Source of the DNA: Mesocentrotus franciscanus
Taxonomy: Eukaryota; Echinodermata; Echinoidea; Camarodonta; Strongylocentrotidae
Direction of reading: 5' to 3'
Length of the DNA: 64,000 nt
NCBI GenBank assembly: GCA_037976565.1
Contig: CP137680.1
Location: 29,068,348-29,132,347, forward strand
Shown here: in pieces, positions 12,085-25,800 of the stretch
Numbering within the stretch: position 1 is the stretch's first letter
Layout: each line of letters begins with the position of its first letter
Notes under the pieces: generated by a model
Database searches by the model: none
Seen by the model: only the letters and a program-made list of their open reading frames with translations
Told to the model about the DNA's origin: nothing
Made by a program: the position numbers and the translations under genes

Positions 12085-15000
12085 ATATATGAAGAAAAAT
12101 AAACTTATTTATAACAGAACTTGCCATGGCTAAAAGATTAGCGAAACTTGATGCCTTGCGATGCCTAATCGTTGATCACATTTGATATATCTGCAGGGGG
12201 AGGGGGTTAAGGAGGATCAGCAGAATAACATATAATTATGTTAGCCACTACAATGCACTTTTAGTTAACCCAGATTCGTAAAAAAGCAACGGAGACCACT
12301 GCGATAATAAATACTGCATCGAGAATTTGAATGGAAATATCTTTAAAAGTTCGAAGCCGTACTCGATGAAATTTTTAAAGGCATTTTTTTCGAAGAACCT
12401 TCTTATTTACCCGTGAATCTCAAAGGAATTTGAAGGAAAACTGCAATGTTCTGATAATGTTTGAAAGACGTAGTATTTTTCAAATGTTTTAAGGAGAGCG
12501 CGTTGCACCTGGATTATGACAATTTTGTGGCAAGCTCTCAGATCAACTTAACTTTGTGTAACGAAAGGGGTAATAAGAATAAATAATGCCATTTACACAA
12601 ACATTAGGGGTATTCAGTGCATTTAGGATTTATTTTGTAGACGCGTAGTGGTCAAATCAAATAACATAAACAATATGGGGAAAAAACTTGAAGGACATGT
12701 CAGGCAATTCTCATAGATCTTCTGAAAGGGATATCATAAAATATGGTGTTTGCTGCCTGACTTGAAATGATTTGAAGAGTAGAATAAGTAATACAGTTAT
12801 TCTCTTTCTTTTAAAACAAGACTTGAGTGTTCCCTAAAATGCATTGCTTACGTAATAATGATTTACATCACCATGTACTCCAAAAACTTCTTAAATGTTT
12901 GATTTGCTTCTTGTAATTAAAAGATATTTTAAAGATATCTCCATGATATTTACAAATGAAATATTAATCTTCAATGTATCAGTGTGATTTCACCAAGAAA
13001 CATGCGCTAGAATAACTGCAATGGAAATGTTTGTCGGTAAATGGAAAACATGTAGGACTAAGTTTATTGTGCACTGAAGCTAGTCAACGAGCTCTCTTTG
13101 GAACTTTGAAAAATGGTACATATTACAAAATCATTCATAACATTATGTATACCTCATACCTCATTCGTTCAGAAATAAATATGTAACTCAATCAGATAAA
13201 AACACATTACAGCTTTCACTTACTCAAGAAAAAAAGAAGAAAAATTCATAAATTTTACCACTTCAGAAAATACAGTTGAATTACTACTAACTAATTACAG
13301 TTGGTAGAAGATTGAACCCCCAACCAACCAAATCTTTCTGTAGATCATAATTGCATTCGTCGTATAACTGTGATTTTTTGTGGGGAATTATAGTCATTGC
13401 GAGAATGGATTACATATATTATGGTGTAAAACCGTCGTTCAGATTTTATTTTCGATTCTTGCGAATATTATAAATACTAAAAACGACATGTTATTGTTGG
13501 CGGGCGCACGGAGAGACAGTTTGACCGAAGTCTGATCTGGAGTATTGCCAATAAAACATAAAAAGTCTTGAATCTCGAGTCAAGCCAAATCCTGCCTGTC
13601 TCTAAAAAATATTTAAACATGATAATTGATATATGTCATATTAGACTGGTTGTCAAATGTAATATCAACAGCAACTTGCTCTTAATTAGATACAGAAATG
13701 TCAGAGTTTGCTCGGCTTTTTGAAAGTGTTAAAACAGGGTCTGTACTTGCAAACTAGGCTTCTAGACTTCTCCCTCTCTCTCTCTCTCTTTCATGCTTTC
13801 TTTTCCAATATTTCCCCTTTTTGCCATTTGAATTGGCTCGTATCGCCAATGCCAAACTGATGTCAAGCCACTATGTCATAAATTAAGTTTTAATCATGAT
13901 GCAGCAAGGTGTAGCATAGGCGTATGATCCCGCCGGGGATGGGGATATAGCCCCCGTTTATTCGGGGGGATATCATTAGAAGATTAGAAAGCCCCCATCA
14001 TAAGAGAGAAATACACACTAATTATTACTTTTAGTAATATGTAGATTTTTTTCTCCAAATTAAACAATCCTAAAGGTTCGTTAATCCGAATGTACGTAAT
14101 TCCGAAGGTTCATAAATCCGAAGAATGACATACAACCATATATCGTTTTCGATAGTATGAACCTTTTCACTGAATACAAATATCCTCTTCATTACACTCA
14201 TCTAAAACTCTCGCTTTCTCAGAGTATACCTCTTTTAACTTTGCTTTACTTCTAATAATCTGTTTCTCTCTGCTGCCACGGATGACTGAGAAGCAGCCTT
14301 TACAAAAAAAGGATTTTAAAAACCCTCTCGTACAAAAGTTTGGGGCGAAGCAATTAATGTTGTGGACAGAAGCTCTTATTTTTAACCTTTAAGTTATCAC
14401 GTGCTGGTTCCGAAGAATGCAATAGAACCCTATATCGTTTTCCGAATTAAGAACATTCAGAATTTTGCGTCAAATGATCAGAGTTATGAACCTTTTTTCA
14501 TTTCACGAAATATGAACGTCCTGCTATGGGGAATTTGTTTTTCGGAATAATAACCCTTGGAAACATGAGTAACCACCATCATGCCCATAACCAGTATAAC
14601 CTAGTATTCCCCAGATGTCGTTCGGGTTCAGGGGGTCATTCTAAATACATCATCTTTCTCGGTTTTCCAATCCAATGTTGAAATGAGGGCTACATTAAAC
14701 TGCCACCAGGACAAGTGTCAAGTGTCAAGTGTTAAACACTCACTACAGAATGACAATGTGTTTGTTAAATATGAAGAAATATTGATATTGACGTATCTTT
14801 TGTCCATTCGTTTATATTCTTTTTACTGGTAGATTAACAAATTATTATATTAAATCTATTCAATACGTCTCTTGAATTTGAAAGTAAATTGAAATCAAAT
14901 CAGTATGCTCCAATGGAAAGTTGTTATTCAATTATATAAATTATATTGATAAAGAATTTACAAATCTCAAACTCAAACACTCGAATATGAAAAGATGCAT

Positions 15001-15640
15001 TCATGATTGATCTTATTCAAAGATGATGAGCAAGAGACAGAACTGATGAGCGAATGGAAGAAAACAAGAGAAAATTTTGGGAGATGGGTATAGCAAAGAA
15101 TAAATGATGTCCTGAAATGGAAAATTTGGCAGTGGACACCAAAGCGTGGTCATGTTACAAGAAATATCAACACTGATATACTCTCTCAAAAGAAAAAAAG
15201 TGAATGTTGACTATTTTTTTCACTCCCCCGGGAGTCAAGTTAGAGGTCATTTGCATAGAAGTGAATATCGATTTATTTTAGAGTGCTTTCTAGAAGGAAA
15301 AGAGTGATTTTTCACTACATTTTCACTATATTTAAACTCCCCAGAGGTTTCACTTCAGTGATCAATCGTTTTTGTTTTGTAAAAAGAGAAAGAAACATTT
15401 ACTATGTATTGAATCATTGCGATTAGGTTTTGCGAGAAGGTTTTCAAGAGGTTTGAAAAATGTCATAAGGACGATGAAACGTTGGAAAAACGTTCGTTTG
15501 CTCTTTTGGTACTTCTCCTGAGTGGTGTCGATCTACTGTCATCTCAAACACATTCTGAATCATAATAATTTTTTTCTTCAGAAGTGAATTAAAGATAAAT
15601 ATAATAATCATTAGAATGAGATATTTTAGAGGGGAAAGAT
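12085..15640. other. Intron 1 of gene copy 1, 5' part, no further gene seen
   Basis: The sequence runs parallel to 28930-32280 with small indels and no conserved open frame. It includes the dispersed intron-1 repeat (13560-13890) and a 260-base insertion (14155-14415) that recurs at 33510-33760 and, in part, near 19240-19340. Confidence 0.6.
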
Positions 15641-15648
15641 TCACTTAC

Positions 15649-15723
15649 TAATGAGTAGATACCACAGGCCGTGGAACCGCTCCTGACGCTAGAGAAACAA
15701 CAACAACTTTGCATAATCGCCAT
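15649..15723 (-). CDS. Gene copy 1, exon 1 (four-span membrane protein)
   Basis: The 75-base first exon runs from ATG (15721-15723) to a gtaagt donor (15643-15648). It encodes 25 residues: MAIMQSCCCFSSVR, then the start of the first membrane span. The ATG lies in a good context (ACCATGG) with an in-frame TAA three codons upstream. It differs from exon 1 of copy 2 at four bases, two of them residue-changing (N/S, M/T). The Cys triplet after the N-terminus is a likely lipidation site by analogy. Confidence 0.8.
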
Positions 15724-15751
15724 GGTGATTTATTTCTTGTCTCGCCACTAT

Positions 15752-15935
15752 TTTCACTTAAGATGATCTTCACTTAAGATGATATTGAGAAAAGATGATA
15801 AACAGTTGAGCGTTGTCTCGCAAACCTTGGTAGTGAACTATTGACGGTTATGTATGGTGATAACTCGGCCGAGTCAGGGTTTAACGACTATTTTGTACCT
15901 CTACGTTTTCAGTTGCTGGATCCTGATTGGTTGCT
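15752..15935 (-). promoter_or_regulatory. Proximal promoter and 5' leader of gene copy 1
   Basis: This is homologous to the region upstream of gene copy 2. An inverted CCAAT box (ATTGG at 15926-15930) and two direct copies of TTCACTTAAGATGAT (from about 15753 and 15769) are kept. The TATAAAAT of copy 2 reads TACAAAAT here (15890-15897). Positions relative to the ATG match copy 2. Function is inferred. Confidence 0.45.
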
Positions 15936-16969
15936 ATTTTTATCGAGTACGCAATCCTGCCCGGAATCTGAAGCATGTAATAACAGGGCTGTCAACCCTC
16001 CCGCATTTGGAGCAGGGGCGTCAATCCGGGGACATCATATCAAGTTTCCCCCATGTTTTGTCAGAAACTGGGGACCACCAGGAACAACGATTTTGTATAC
16101 ATTGCCAAGAAAATGAGAGTTAAATTCTCGTTAAAAAACACTAATCTTTTGAAAGTAATTTACATTATACATTGTTATACTTTCTTGATAAAAATAGGAG
16201 ATGCCCTACATGAAAAGAAAGAATGTGGTAGCAAGTTAAAAATCGATAAACCTTGACTAAATGATTTTTCACATTTCCGGGGGCAAAAAAGCAAAATAAT
16301 TTGTTAGTGCTCACTACTAAGAAAAAATAAATTACTGAACATTGAACTCGTCACGGAGACGAATTAGGTGATCTGCCGCTTTGATCGAGACATAACACAT
16401 GAAGAAACCCAATGGGAGATTTGGTCTTTCAAAAAAAAAACCAAAACCCACAATGAAAATTAGATTCATGAAATGATTTTTTTAATCATCTGGATTTACT
16501 AAGATGTTAGTTTTATAATTATTAGTGAAAGCATTAATCCCTTGCTCTAAGTTCCCGTTAAACTCCAAAATAACTCCCTATAGCTGGAGTAAGCCAGCAA
16601 AGGAAAAGTATTATTTCCCTGATGAAAGAAAATGCTCTCTGTGCTCTTGTTCTACTGCATAAGCTAAAGAGATTCTTGTGTCTGCCATTTGTAGACTCCT
16701 GGGTTGGTCTAATCTTCCATTATTCTACAAATCAGACCACTCAAATTCCTTTTTCTTAAATAACTAATATTACTAAGCTGAATGATCTCTTGTAGCCTCA
16801 TAAATAAAGATATGCAGTAAATTAAAAAATGTATTCAAAGCTATGAAATGTATACTTAAATCATAAATCATTAATCTGCTGATTAGAAAATAGAAATTAA
16901 TTGATGCTCTATCCATGAAAAATACAATTCTATGTGGGTCTGTGTCTAAATAGACTACTATCCCTTACA

Positions 16970-17460
16970 GACTACAGACGGTTCAAAAGGTCCAAAAGGT
17001 TCAAAAGGTTCAAAACGAAGTTGCCCGCCTTGTCACCGTTCGACCTCAAATACTCAAGAACCTTCATTGGATTCCAATAGAACAACGTATCAAATATAAA
17101 ATGCTACTACTCACCTACCGTTCACTAAATGGATTTGTCCCTGAATATATTTTCTCTCTTCTCAATATCTCTTCAAATTCTCGTGCAGGTCTTCGTTTCT
17201 CCATTTCAAAAAATTTAATAGAATTAAAAACAAAGAGGAGTTGGGGTGACTCAGCTGTTATAGCTGCTGCACCCCGTCCCCGGTTATGGAACTCCCTACC
17301 CCATTCAATCAAAATTTGTACCAAAAAATCTTGAAAACCTTGCTAATCCTGAATTCCTTAGTTAAGATGTGATGTATTTCACAAGCTGATGTAATTAACT
17401 TTATTTAATTATATTTCATTATGTTTAATTATTTTCGTTCTCTGTAGCTTCTCATGTACT
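16970..17460 (+). pseudogene. CR1-like reverse transcriptase C-terminal fragment
   Basis: Reading frame words LKNLHWIPIEQRIKYKMLLL and RPRLWNSLPHSIK mark the thumb and C-terminus of a CR1/Rex-type element. The upstream part has become a short GGTTCAAAA tandem (16978-17018). There is no RT core, so this is a 5'-truncated relic. Confidence 0.75.
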
Positions 17461-17989
17461 TTCATATTCATTCAATTCAAATTCAATTCAAATGAACATT
17501 TATTTTCTTCCATTCAATTTGACAACATACTGGACATCTGTTCAAAGAATACAATTTATACTTAGGAACATAAATATAATTTAAGAACTTGTATTACAAG
17601 GAAGAAGGCGCGAATCCCGGTAAGCAAAGCTTGTAATGGGTACGCCCGAATACATAACTACATAATGTACATTATAAATAGAAGAAAGGAAGAAAGGGAT
17701 AGGCAAGGAGGAGGAGAGGATAGAGAGCTTCGAGAAAGAGAAAAGAAGAGGACTGCAACATAGTAGCAAATTTTGTCAATATTTCCTCTTTTTTGGAGCA
17801 CGATTAAATGTAGGGATTGGAACAAAAATTGTTTCAGGGTTTGGGGCAAGCTAAATTGATATTTTGTCGTAACGTGAATATGGATGTGGTAAAACTTTTC
17901 CTTTTCTTCATTTATTTGAGGAAACGAAATATAAAAAGAGAACCTTGTTTATGTTCAATGTACAGGTGGCGATCAATCTTCTTTTCCTT

Positions 17990-18540
17990 TCCCATTCCCC
18001 CCTTCTTGTCAATACGTGTCTGATGCACGGGTCTTGGGAAATAGAAATAGAAAGAAAGAGACCAAGTGGGGAGGGTGAAGCAGGCAGGAGGTTGTTCCCT
18101 CTTCTTTGCTTTTCCCCTCTCCCTTTCTTATCCCCATTTTTTCTTGTGAATACGTGTCGGGGGCACGGGTCTTGGGGAGAAGAAACCTAAGAAAGAAAGA
18201 GACAAAGTGGGGAGGGTGGAGCAGACAGGAGTTTTTTTCCTCTTCTTTTTTCCCTTTCCCTTTCTATCCCCCACCCTTTTTCTTGGGAATACATATATGG
18301 GGCACGGGTCTTGGAGAAAAGAAACATAAGAAAGGAACAAACCAAGTGGGGAGGGTGGAGCAGGCAGGAGTTGTATCATCTAATTTTTCTTTCCTCTCTC
18401 CCTTTATTTCACCCCTTTCCCCACTCTTTCTCGAGAATACATGTCTGAAGCAGGCATGATGATTGTATCATCTTCCTTGCATTTCTCTTGTCTTTTGTCC
18501 CCCTTCTAGTGAATACATGCCCCCCCCCGATACCATGGAA
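17990..18540. repeat. T/C-rich minisatellite, about 140-bp unit
   Basis: About four units are marked by AATACGTGTC or AATACATGTC, then GCACGGGTCTTGGG, GTGGGGAGGGTGGAGCAGGC and a pyrimidine tract. Anchors are near 18009, 18149, 18288 and 18436. The same family flanks exon 4 of gene copy 3 at 42780-43110. ORFs on both strands here follow from the repeat. Confidence 0.8.
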
Positions 18541-18566
18541 CTACGCCAATGTGTATAACACTAAAC

Positions 18567-18596
18567 CAGTACAGCCAACCAAGGTAGCAGTAACAC
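18567..18596 (-). pseudogene. Relic of exon 4 with a 54-base in-frame deletion
   Basis: Thirty bases match the first 15 and last 15 of exon 4 of gene copy 3 (43155-43238), reading VLLLP then WLAVL. The central 54 bases are gone. The flanking intron also matches (AACAC...ACATTGGCG side). The donor reads gtttagtg instead of gtaagtg, so it is unlikely to splice. It marks a further, degraded gene copy between copies 1 and 2. Confidence 0.75.
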
Positions 18597-18599
18597 CTT

Positions 18600-21500
18600 C
18601 TTATCCTGTGTAATTTATGATACTTGTAAATGACCCATTCATGATAGGACCATCAAGAAACGCGGTGTAAATATCAACACCTTGTTATCCTGTTATGATA
18701 TAGATAATAGTATGACAGGAACACTGTAGAACACGGTGATAACATAAATACTGTATTATCCGGCATAATTGATCATATTGTGTTTATACAAATTAAACAA
18801 ATATATTGCGATATCCGGAATTATCCAAACAAACTGTATATATTTACGTCAAAGAGTGACTTCTTATCAAAAATATTATTCTCGAAGATTTGTTAGGGCT
18901 GGATTCGATAATGATAATGATAAATGAAATGAGGGCCGCCTCTGGCATAGATACAATAAAACTTTATCTGTATAACCTTATTATACAACATCTATCCTCA
19001 TTTAGTTTTGAAGTATCTCATCTGTAATCTTTTAAGTCTCTGTACAAGTTTTATCTTTAGAGTTTGTCTTCAAGAGATCTGCCTAACACAATCTGACTGA
19101 GCCTATATATTGCGTATCAAAAAAGGTGTACCCCACTTTGGTAGCTTCTAACTAAACAGTTATAACCTATGTGACCTTGAATCATATTTCGTTGTAAAAA
19201 ATAATTGATACCCTGTCTATTTATGATCCCTTTTCAAAAATGTTCCGCCAAGGATGACTGAAAAAGATTTGTCAAAATCCTCTTGTACCAATTTGGGCTA
19301 AAGCAATGAATGCGGGTGAAAAGCCATTATTTTTGTGACATCTCATTCCAAAAAAAATTGTTGATTATTTACATTGACTATTAGGCAGTTGAAAAAAAGT
19401 GTTAATATCTACTCAAACTCAAGGAAATGCTTACTACAAGCAAAATTTATGATTCTCTCTTCGTTATGATGATTACAATCTCGACTTTGTTCGCATCCCC
19501 TGTTTAGAGTCACCTTCTCAATGAGTGATACGAAATAGATAAAGTTTATTTGGGATATTGTTTTACCAAAGTGTGCGGTCAATTCCTTTGATATTTATCA
19601 TCATATGTGTTTTTTCTTGCATTTTGGTGTAGAAACCTTTAGGTTTCATTCGCTATTCGAGATAAACACCGAGAACTTAGATATCATGAGACAAAAATTG
19701 AGTAGGCTGTTTAAAACAGTTAAAGGTTATCCTGTGGATTGACACTAGGTTCTGTGACAGCCTAGATACTTCGCATCGAGGCATAATTTAACTTTTAAAA
19801 TGATTTCAAACCGAATAAGTGCATGCATATGGGCTGCCCCACATTGGTTCTTTAAACCCAAACTTAGAAAACGGCAATTTTGACAACACTTTTTAAAGAC
19901 CCTGGTGTTCATTCAACCGTAGCATAAATATTATGAATATGGTATCATTAGACAGAAAATATATTACTTTTCAGCGTGAAACCAATTTAAGAGTTATCAC
20001 ACCAAATTGTGTGCTTCTGTGTCAATGCTGTATCAAAGTATTAAATCGTGTCCGTAAGGCAGAAAATTATTAAAGTTTGATTTGCACATGTCGAATATAC
20101 CAGTTTGCAAGAGAACAGTCTTCGAGCCAATGATGGGAAATTCTAATGCAATTATTATTGTTAACACCCCGTTTACACTTTGTTTGTAGGCTGAGGATGA
20201 CCAGTAAGGCCTTTAGTTATCCTCAGTTTTAAGCAAGAAAGTGTTTATTTGAACGCTCCGTGTCTCAGGCCAGAGAACTGCGTTGATTAGTTTCCATGAC
20301 GTTATCATGATGAATTGCAAATCCCGGCCGGGTCCCTATGCTAATTTAGACTGTTTACTCTCTGTTTAATGATGTTACGTTACCGTTTGTATTCTTTTCT
20401 GATAATGTTGTTCATTGTGAAGTCAACAGACTATTTTCATTTGAATTATTGGTTATACCACAGGTCTAATGACGATTGAAAGTTTCCATATTACAATTAA
20501 TAAATACCATAGCCAATTGCAAAACAAGTGGTCAATGTCCTTATTCTTTGTCCCAGGTAGATAGAGCAATAATGTACACAGTGGTGTGGGACTCTGTTAT
20601 ACCCAATATAACCAGGCTGGCTGGATTGTACCCTAACTCTGATCCTTCTCTATATGTGTCTTCATTTCAGTACTAATCATACAGTTTAAACCTCACAATA
20701 TAGTTGGGTACACTTTTTTATACGCACTGTACATAAATTACACTCTTGGTACATGGCAACTTTTATAATTGTCAAATTTATTAAAACAGATAAAAATACT
20801 TATCATTTGTAATTAAAAGTACCATACAAAACATTACAAACTGGTTAACAATATCTCTTAACTTCAAAGGATGAAGCAAACATTTCCTTGTTTGAAAAGC
20901 ATTATTGAATCCTTCCTTATGTTGAATAAACAAAGGGTCATGATAGCTTAAAATTTCATTTAAAATTGGAAAACACAAAATAGGTTGCAGGTTAATAGTT
21001 GAAGAATCCCTGAATCAGGTAACCTAGCAAATGTAAGTAAATTAAGACCTGCTTCCATTGATTCTGTTTGGTGTGTTTCACACTAGTGCAGCGCAGTGTA
21101 ATCGCAGCTCATCCTTAGGTTTAGTCCCATGCGTCCCATTAAGTGTCGGTTTCACTGATTGGTGTTCTTCATGAATAAATTCACAATCATTTGCAGTCAT
21201 TTTAACTGTGTGCTCTGGAAGTTTAGCATAACATTGGGACATGGAAAAGATAAAAGGTATAACATCGACAACGCTGGGGTTTCAAGATCCGAGACTTTAT
21301 TAACAAAAAACACCAACAAAAAGCTCGAAACCTAAATATTGACTACTCTTAATTCAAATATGATATAAAAAGACATTATGTTATATCATTCTGGGCCCAT
21401 ATTCATAACACCTTACTCAGCTATTTATCAACTAATTACACAGCCCTTTAGTAGTCATCCTTTATATAGGAATATGGTAATATAGGTTGCTCTTTTTGGT

Positions 21501-22280
21501 CTAAACTACTACGAAATGAAAAACTGTTAGATTTAAAGCATGAATGTTCTAGTCTTCATCATGTATTACATCAGCTAATGCCAACGCGTGGACTTATTAT
21601 CAGGTATGTACTATAGAGTATTGTATACTACACTATAGTAATGGTAATGTATAGTTAGTTTACATTGATATATTATATGTTTTTATGGAGTTGGGCCTTC
21701 ATGAACATCATTAAAAAAACTATCGCAGTCATTATTCATCTAAGTACATATTTTAACATTACAAGCATGCAATGGAAGACACTTCTAAACCAGTTTACAG
21801 GCACAAACCCTTGTCCTTCGTTTTACGTATCAATGTTTGTAACTTCGAGGCTACACTGATACCATATTACATAGGCTCTGTACTCAAGGTACTCCGGACA
21901 CAGTCATAGACTGGAAGACATAGGCTCTGCTCAAGACTTTAGGATTTGTGGTCAAGAGCCAAACCAGAGTCTGTGCCTGCAGACTACTTCTAAACTGGAT
22001 GAACCAATTACACCTGCTTTCCAATTCAACCCAACTACTGAAAGATCTTAACTCTACTGTTCACTCTTTTGTTGCAATTTCAACATACACATTAAGCTTC
22101 AAACATATACTAGATACATAGGAAACTGCATTAACAAATATTTGCCAAAAAAGTCGTACAGAACTACTATGTCAGTTGTCAACTAATTACGTAGTGCATC
22201 AACATATCTAGCTGAGAACATGATCTAGGAAAGTGTAATGAATTAAGGCCCTGACCATGGATTTAAAAATTTATGTTGAA
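18600..22280. other. Intergenic stretch with no supported gene
   Basis: AT-rich DNA with short ORFs only. Noted pieces: (GAT)n-like TGATAATGATAATGATAA near 18912; a partial copy of the repeat also at 14155 and 33510 (19240-19340); and a left end of GGGCCCATATTCATAA type near 21394, typical of short inverted-repeat elements. Nothing here has a recognisable product. Confidence 0.5.
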
Positions 22281-22760
22281 GCTAAGCCTCATTTATTTTT
22301 ACAGCATTTTGATTCCAGCCTCATTATCTAGTATTCCAGGAGCTATCTATACTGAGCAATATTTTACTGCAGTGTCAGCATAAACTTTAGAATGATACAT
22401 ACTCTTAGTTATGAAAAACTTATTAAAAAGATATTAAAAATATATTTCTTCGAAAGAGAAATAGAAAGCATGTCTATTGCATGCGTATACAGCTTTTGAA
22501 GTAGCAACCAATACTGCTATCAATTTACCTGTACGACTGATTAGTGTTATATTACTTCTGCATATGGAGAAAAAATCGCTATACACACAACAGGTTGACA
22601 GTCAAGATCAATAACTGATTTTGAGACCAATATCTATTTTGCTTTGAAAGCATTTTTTTTCCAGATATACAAATTATAATTAGAATTTGTACTCATGTCG
22701 GTTTCGCAAAAGGATGCCCAGAAGAATGATATTTTTGTGAAAAGTTTCACGTTGCTATAG

Positions 22761-22838
22761 TTATACCATATCACTGGCCTTTCCTCGACCGTCGCGAAGT
22801 TCTTGGTATTGCGAGATGACGCAGATTAGACACGTGAT
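22761..22838 (-). CDS. Gene copy 2, exon 6 (C-terminal tail)
   Basis: An acceptor tttttacag precedes ATCACG; the frame encodes the last 25 residues, ICVISQYQELRDGRGKASDM then V, and TAA at 22761-22763. The block CVISxYQE(L/I)x(D/E)GRG is shared with the exon 6 copies at 39611 and 62886, which both have longer tails. Confidence 0.85.
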   Translation of the reverse strand: MTCLICVISQYQELRDGRGKASDMV

Positions 22839-25800
22839 CTGTAAAAATTAGATAAAATATCAGAATCGTTTTTTTTTTTTTTGTAAAGCAACATGAGAAT
22901 TGGCTGAAAAAAGACCCAATTAATACATCTTTGTTTGATACCTTATACACGCCGATACTCAATAACTCGTTAATACATTTGGTTTATTTAAATAATATTA
23001 CGTGAACACAGATGTCCCTCTACTTAATACAAAAACACGCTACTTTCAGTGTTATTTTTCATTTATTGTTTTTGTAGAAGTACTAGTGCTTAGAGCCCGT
23101 ATTGCTCAAATCGAGGTTTTCAGCTTAATGATTAATGGTTAGTGTATAAAAGGAAAAAATTGATCGTTTCATCATACAAATTCGTCTAAAAGCCATATGA
23201 GTTATGGCGTTAAAAAAACTTTTAAAAAAATATATTTTCACATATATCAATTAGGTTTAGTCTCATATACATTTATTCTGGACACTGATAGAGAATTTTC
23301 AAGATTTAAAAATGGACGTAGTATTTGAGAAGCTTCCTCGTTCCTATTAATTCCATGTGAAAGAATATCATACTAGTAATGCCACTGTTAAAGATCTGCT
23401 CTTGAAATGCTCCCTTATTTCGAAATATGGCCAGAAATAGTTTACAATCATGGACCACATTCTGAGTATTTATAGTACCCGTGTCAATGTAAATTCATCC
23501 TCGCTGTCTATTATTTTCAGCAAGGTGTGTTCTTTCTTTTTAGATGTGTCGTCCTTGTGATTCAAGAACCTCATAATATTGCCCTATTTCTTGTAATCAA
23601 TATTCTATTATAACCGAGTGATAGTTGCTTTAACGGAGAATTGACATAACAAGCAGAGACTACTTGAACATCAACCCCTCTATATGCCACACACATTTTC
23701 CACCTGTGCCACATAGTAATTATCATGGGATAGATATACCAAAGAATCCAAGATTGATTTGTATCCAGGGCAAGATTATTCCATAACGGTTAATCTATAT
23801 AAGGTTTGCCTTGGAGTTAATCAAGACTTGAAATTGGTTATTTTGCAAACCCATTGTGTTGCACAAAGCGATCCTTCCGCCTATTGTTTTGTGTATAATT
23901 GCACGTGTGGCAAAGGAGCAGCCATGCAGAGAGGCACAGAAAGCAAGCGAACTGTTAAAATACTTACGTTGAGGGCAGTAAATAGGAGCCAGACGACAAG
24001 GCTCACGATCAGTACAACAGATACGGCTCCCTTAAATAGAATAAAACGAATACAAGCACATATAAAATATAATCCTATCATTCGGTAAACCAAAGTTTAT
24101 GAAATTAATTTTCAGCGACAGCTTTTAGAAAATGAAATAGGTAGACGATTTTAGTAATAGGAGACCATAAGTTTGTTATGTCTTTTCAAGTCTTAAAGAA
24201 AGAATAACAATAACATTCCAATATGATTTAAATCTCTTTGGTATGGGCTTATGTAATTAATGTAGAGGTTATCATATTCGACAGAAAGTATCGTTTATGG
24301 AATTAACTTGTAAACGAATATTTTATATATTATTTATTATTGAAAGCTTACAACATGCTTTGTAATAAAAATTCTTTGTTGTAGAACTTTTGGGTTATCC
24401 TTTTCATATTTGAAGTCTTCGCATCAGAAACCGGGAATCGCGATTGATGTTACTTTGAACCAAGGAGGTAAAAGAATCTACCCCCTTGCTTTGAAATAAT
24501 TATATAACTAATTGACCATATTTTTATGGAAAAACGCTATTTTGATTTGATTATTCATCATTGTTTCTGTGGACTATTTTTTTTCTTCATTTCTACTATT
24601 CTCCTAATAAGATGTTATTTTAAAGGGAAAAAAGAGTTAATAACCATGTTAATAAACTTAATTAGCTTCTAATAGTATTTAATGTTGGCCCCAATATCCT
24701 CAAAAGTATCAATATTTAGGTATCAATTTTTGTATTTACATTGGCCAATAGAAGTTGAAACAAAACTTGCCCCCTGTCCGAATTTTAGGAATTTCGAAAT
24801 CCTAGACCTTGCTGCAGGTAATGGCGTCATCAGATTCTTATCGGTGGGGAACAATTTGAGAGAGTGGGTGTGGATAGGGGTTCCCCCCTACGGTATGGGC
24901 TTTTCAGAGTTGGGTGTTAAAAATAGGCATTTTAAACCATTGTAGAGTAGAACTCAATCAAAAAGAACAATGCTGTATAATTCATTGAAAACACATCGGA
25001 CAAAAATTTATCCGGGGGGGGGGGGCGGGGAATAAAGGGTAAACTTATCAACAAAAGAGATGACACATTTGCTGTGTCAACGGTGAGCAGTTAATAAACT
25101 ACAAACACACTGAAACAGTAATCAGTGCTTTTCAGCAAAGAATCAGATCCCAAAACAATTGGAGTGTCCCCTCTGACCCCAATCTGTTGACGCATTTAGG
25201 TACGCCCCTCCCATTGGATACGCCATCGGATAAGATCACTTACGGCGCTGCTGAAGAGGATAATCCATGCAATGGCTTGTAAAGACATAAGAGCCGTGAT
25301 TGCCACCATGTAAGGAAGCAACATCAACCTGTTGTCCTGCAAAATGAATAGATATAAATAGACATCCATCAACCAAAAATATTGAACTATCATCTGAGGA
25401 CTTAATAAAATCCTTTTCAGATTTGATAAATTATTACAAAACGCAATTGACTGTCAATTGCAATTAAAGTAAGGAATTATATGAATGATGTATTAGGCCA
25501 GCGTTTTTCAACCTTTTGTTAGTCACGTCACCCTTTTAAGAAATAAAGAATTTCGCGTCACCTCAATCCCAAATTCATCACAGAATATTCATTTTGCATC
25601 ATTCTGAGTCTCGTCAAGTTCCACTCATTCATGTAGGGGCATATTTGTTCATAATTTTTTGCGAGCGAGCGTAGCGAGCAAGAAAAAGGAGTTTTACCAT
25701 TTTCAAATGATCAAACAAGAAATATTTTTCAATCAACAATCTACAAAAGTACTGTATGCGGGTACCTCGACGCTAAATGTACATGAATTAAAACAAAAAT

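Larger units (their letters stand above)
1597..15985 (-). repeat. Duplicated gene block, copy 1 (interrupted)
   Basis: Segments 1597-2510, about 9370-9780, about 10165-10485 and 12075-15985 align in order with 27368-32645. They include exons 1 and 2 of the membrane-protein gene, its intron 1 and the proximal promoter. The gaps in the alignment are later insertions: 2236-2366 (short inverted-repeat element), about 2510-9370 (retroelements), 9782-10160 and 10485-12075 (CR1-like), and 14155-14415 (a repeat also found near 33510). This is direct evidence of a tandem duplication followed by heavy insertion in this copy. Confidence 0.85.

Noticed and set aside
15040..15066. CTGATGAGCG...GAAA, a possible hammerhead core (also near 31633)
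   Set aside because: No stem II between the boxes and no pairing flanks; it is shared only as part of the duplicated intron.
15841..16116. 91-residue plus-strand ORF
   Set aside because: It overlaps the conserved promoter of gene copy 1 on the opposite strand and is not open in copy 2.
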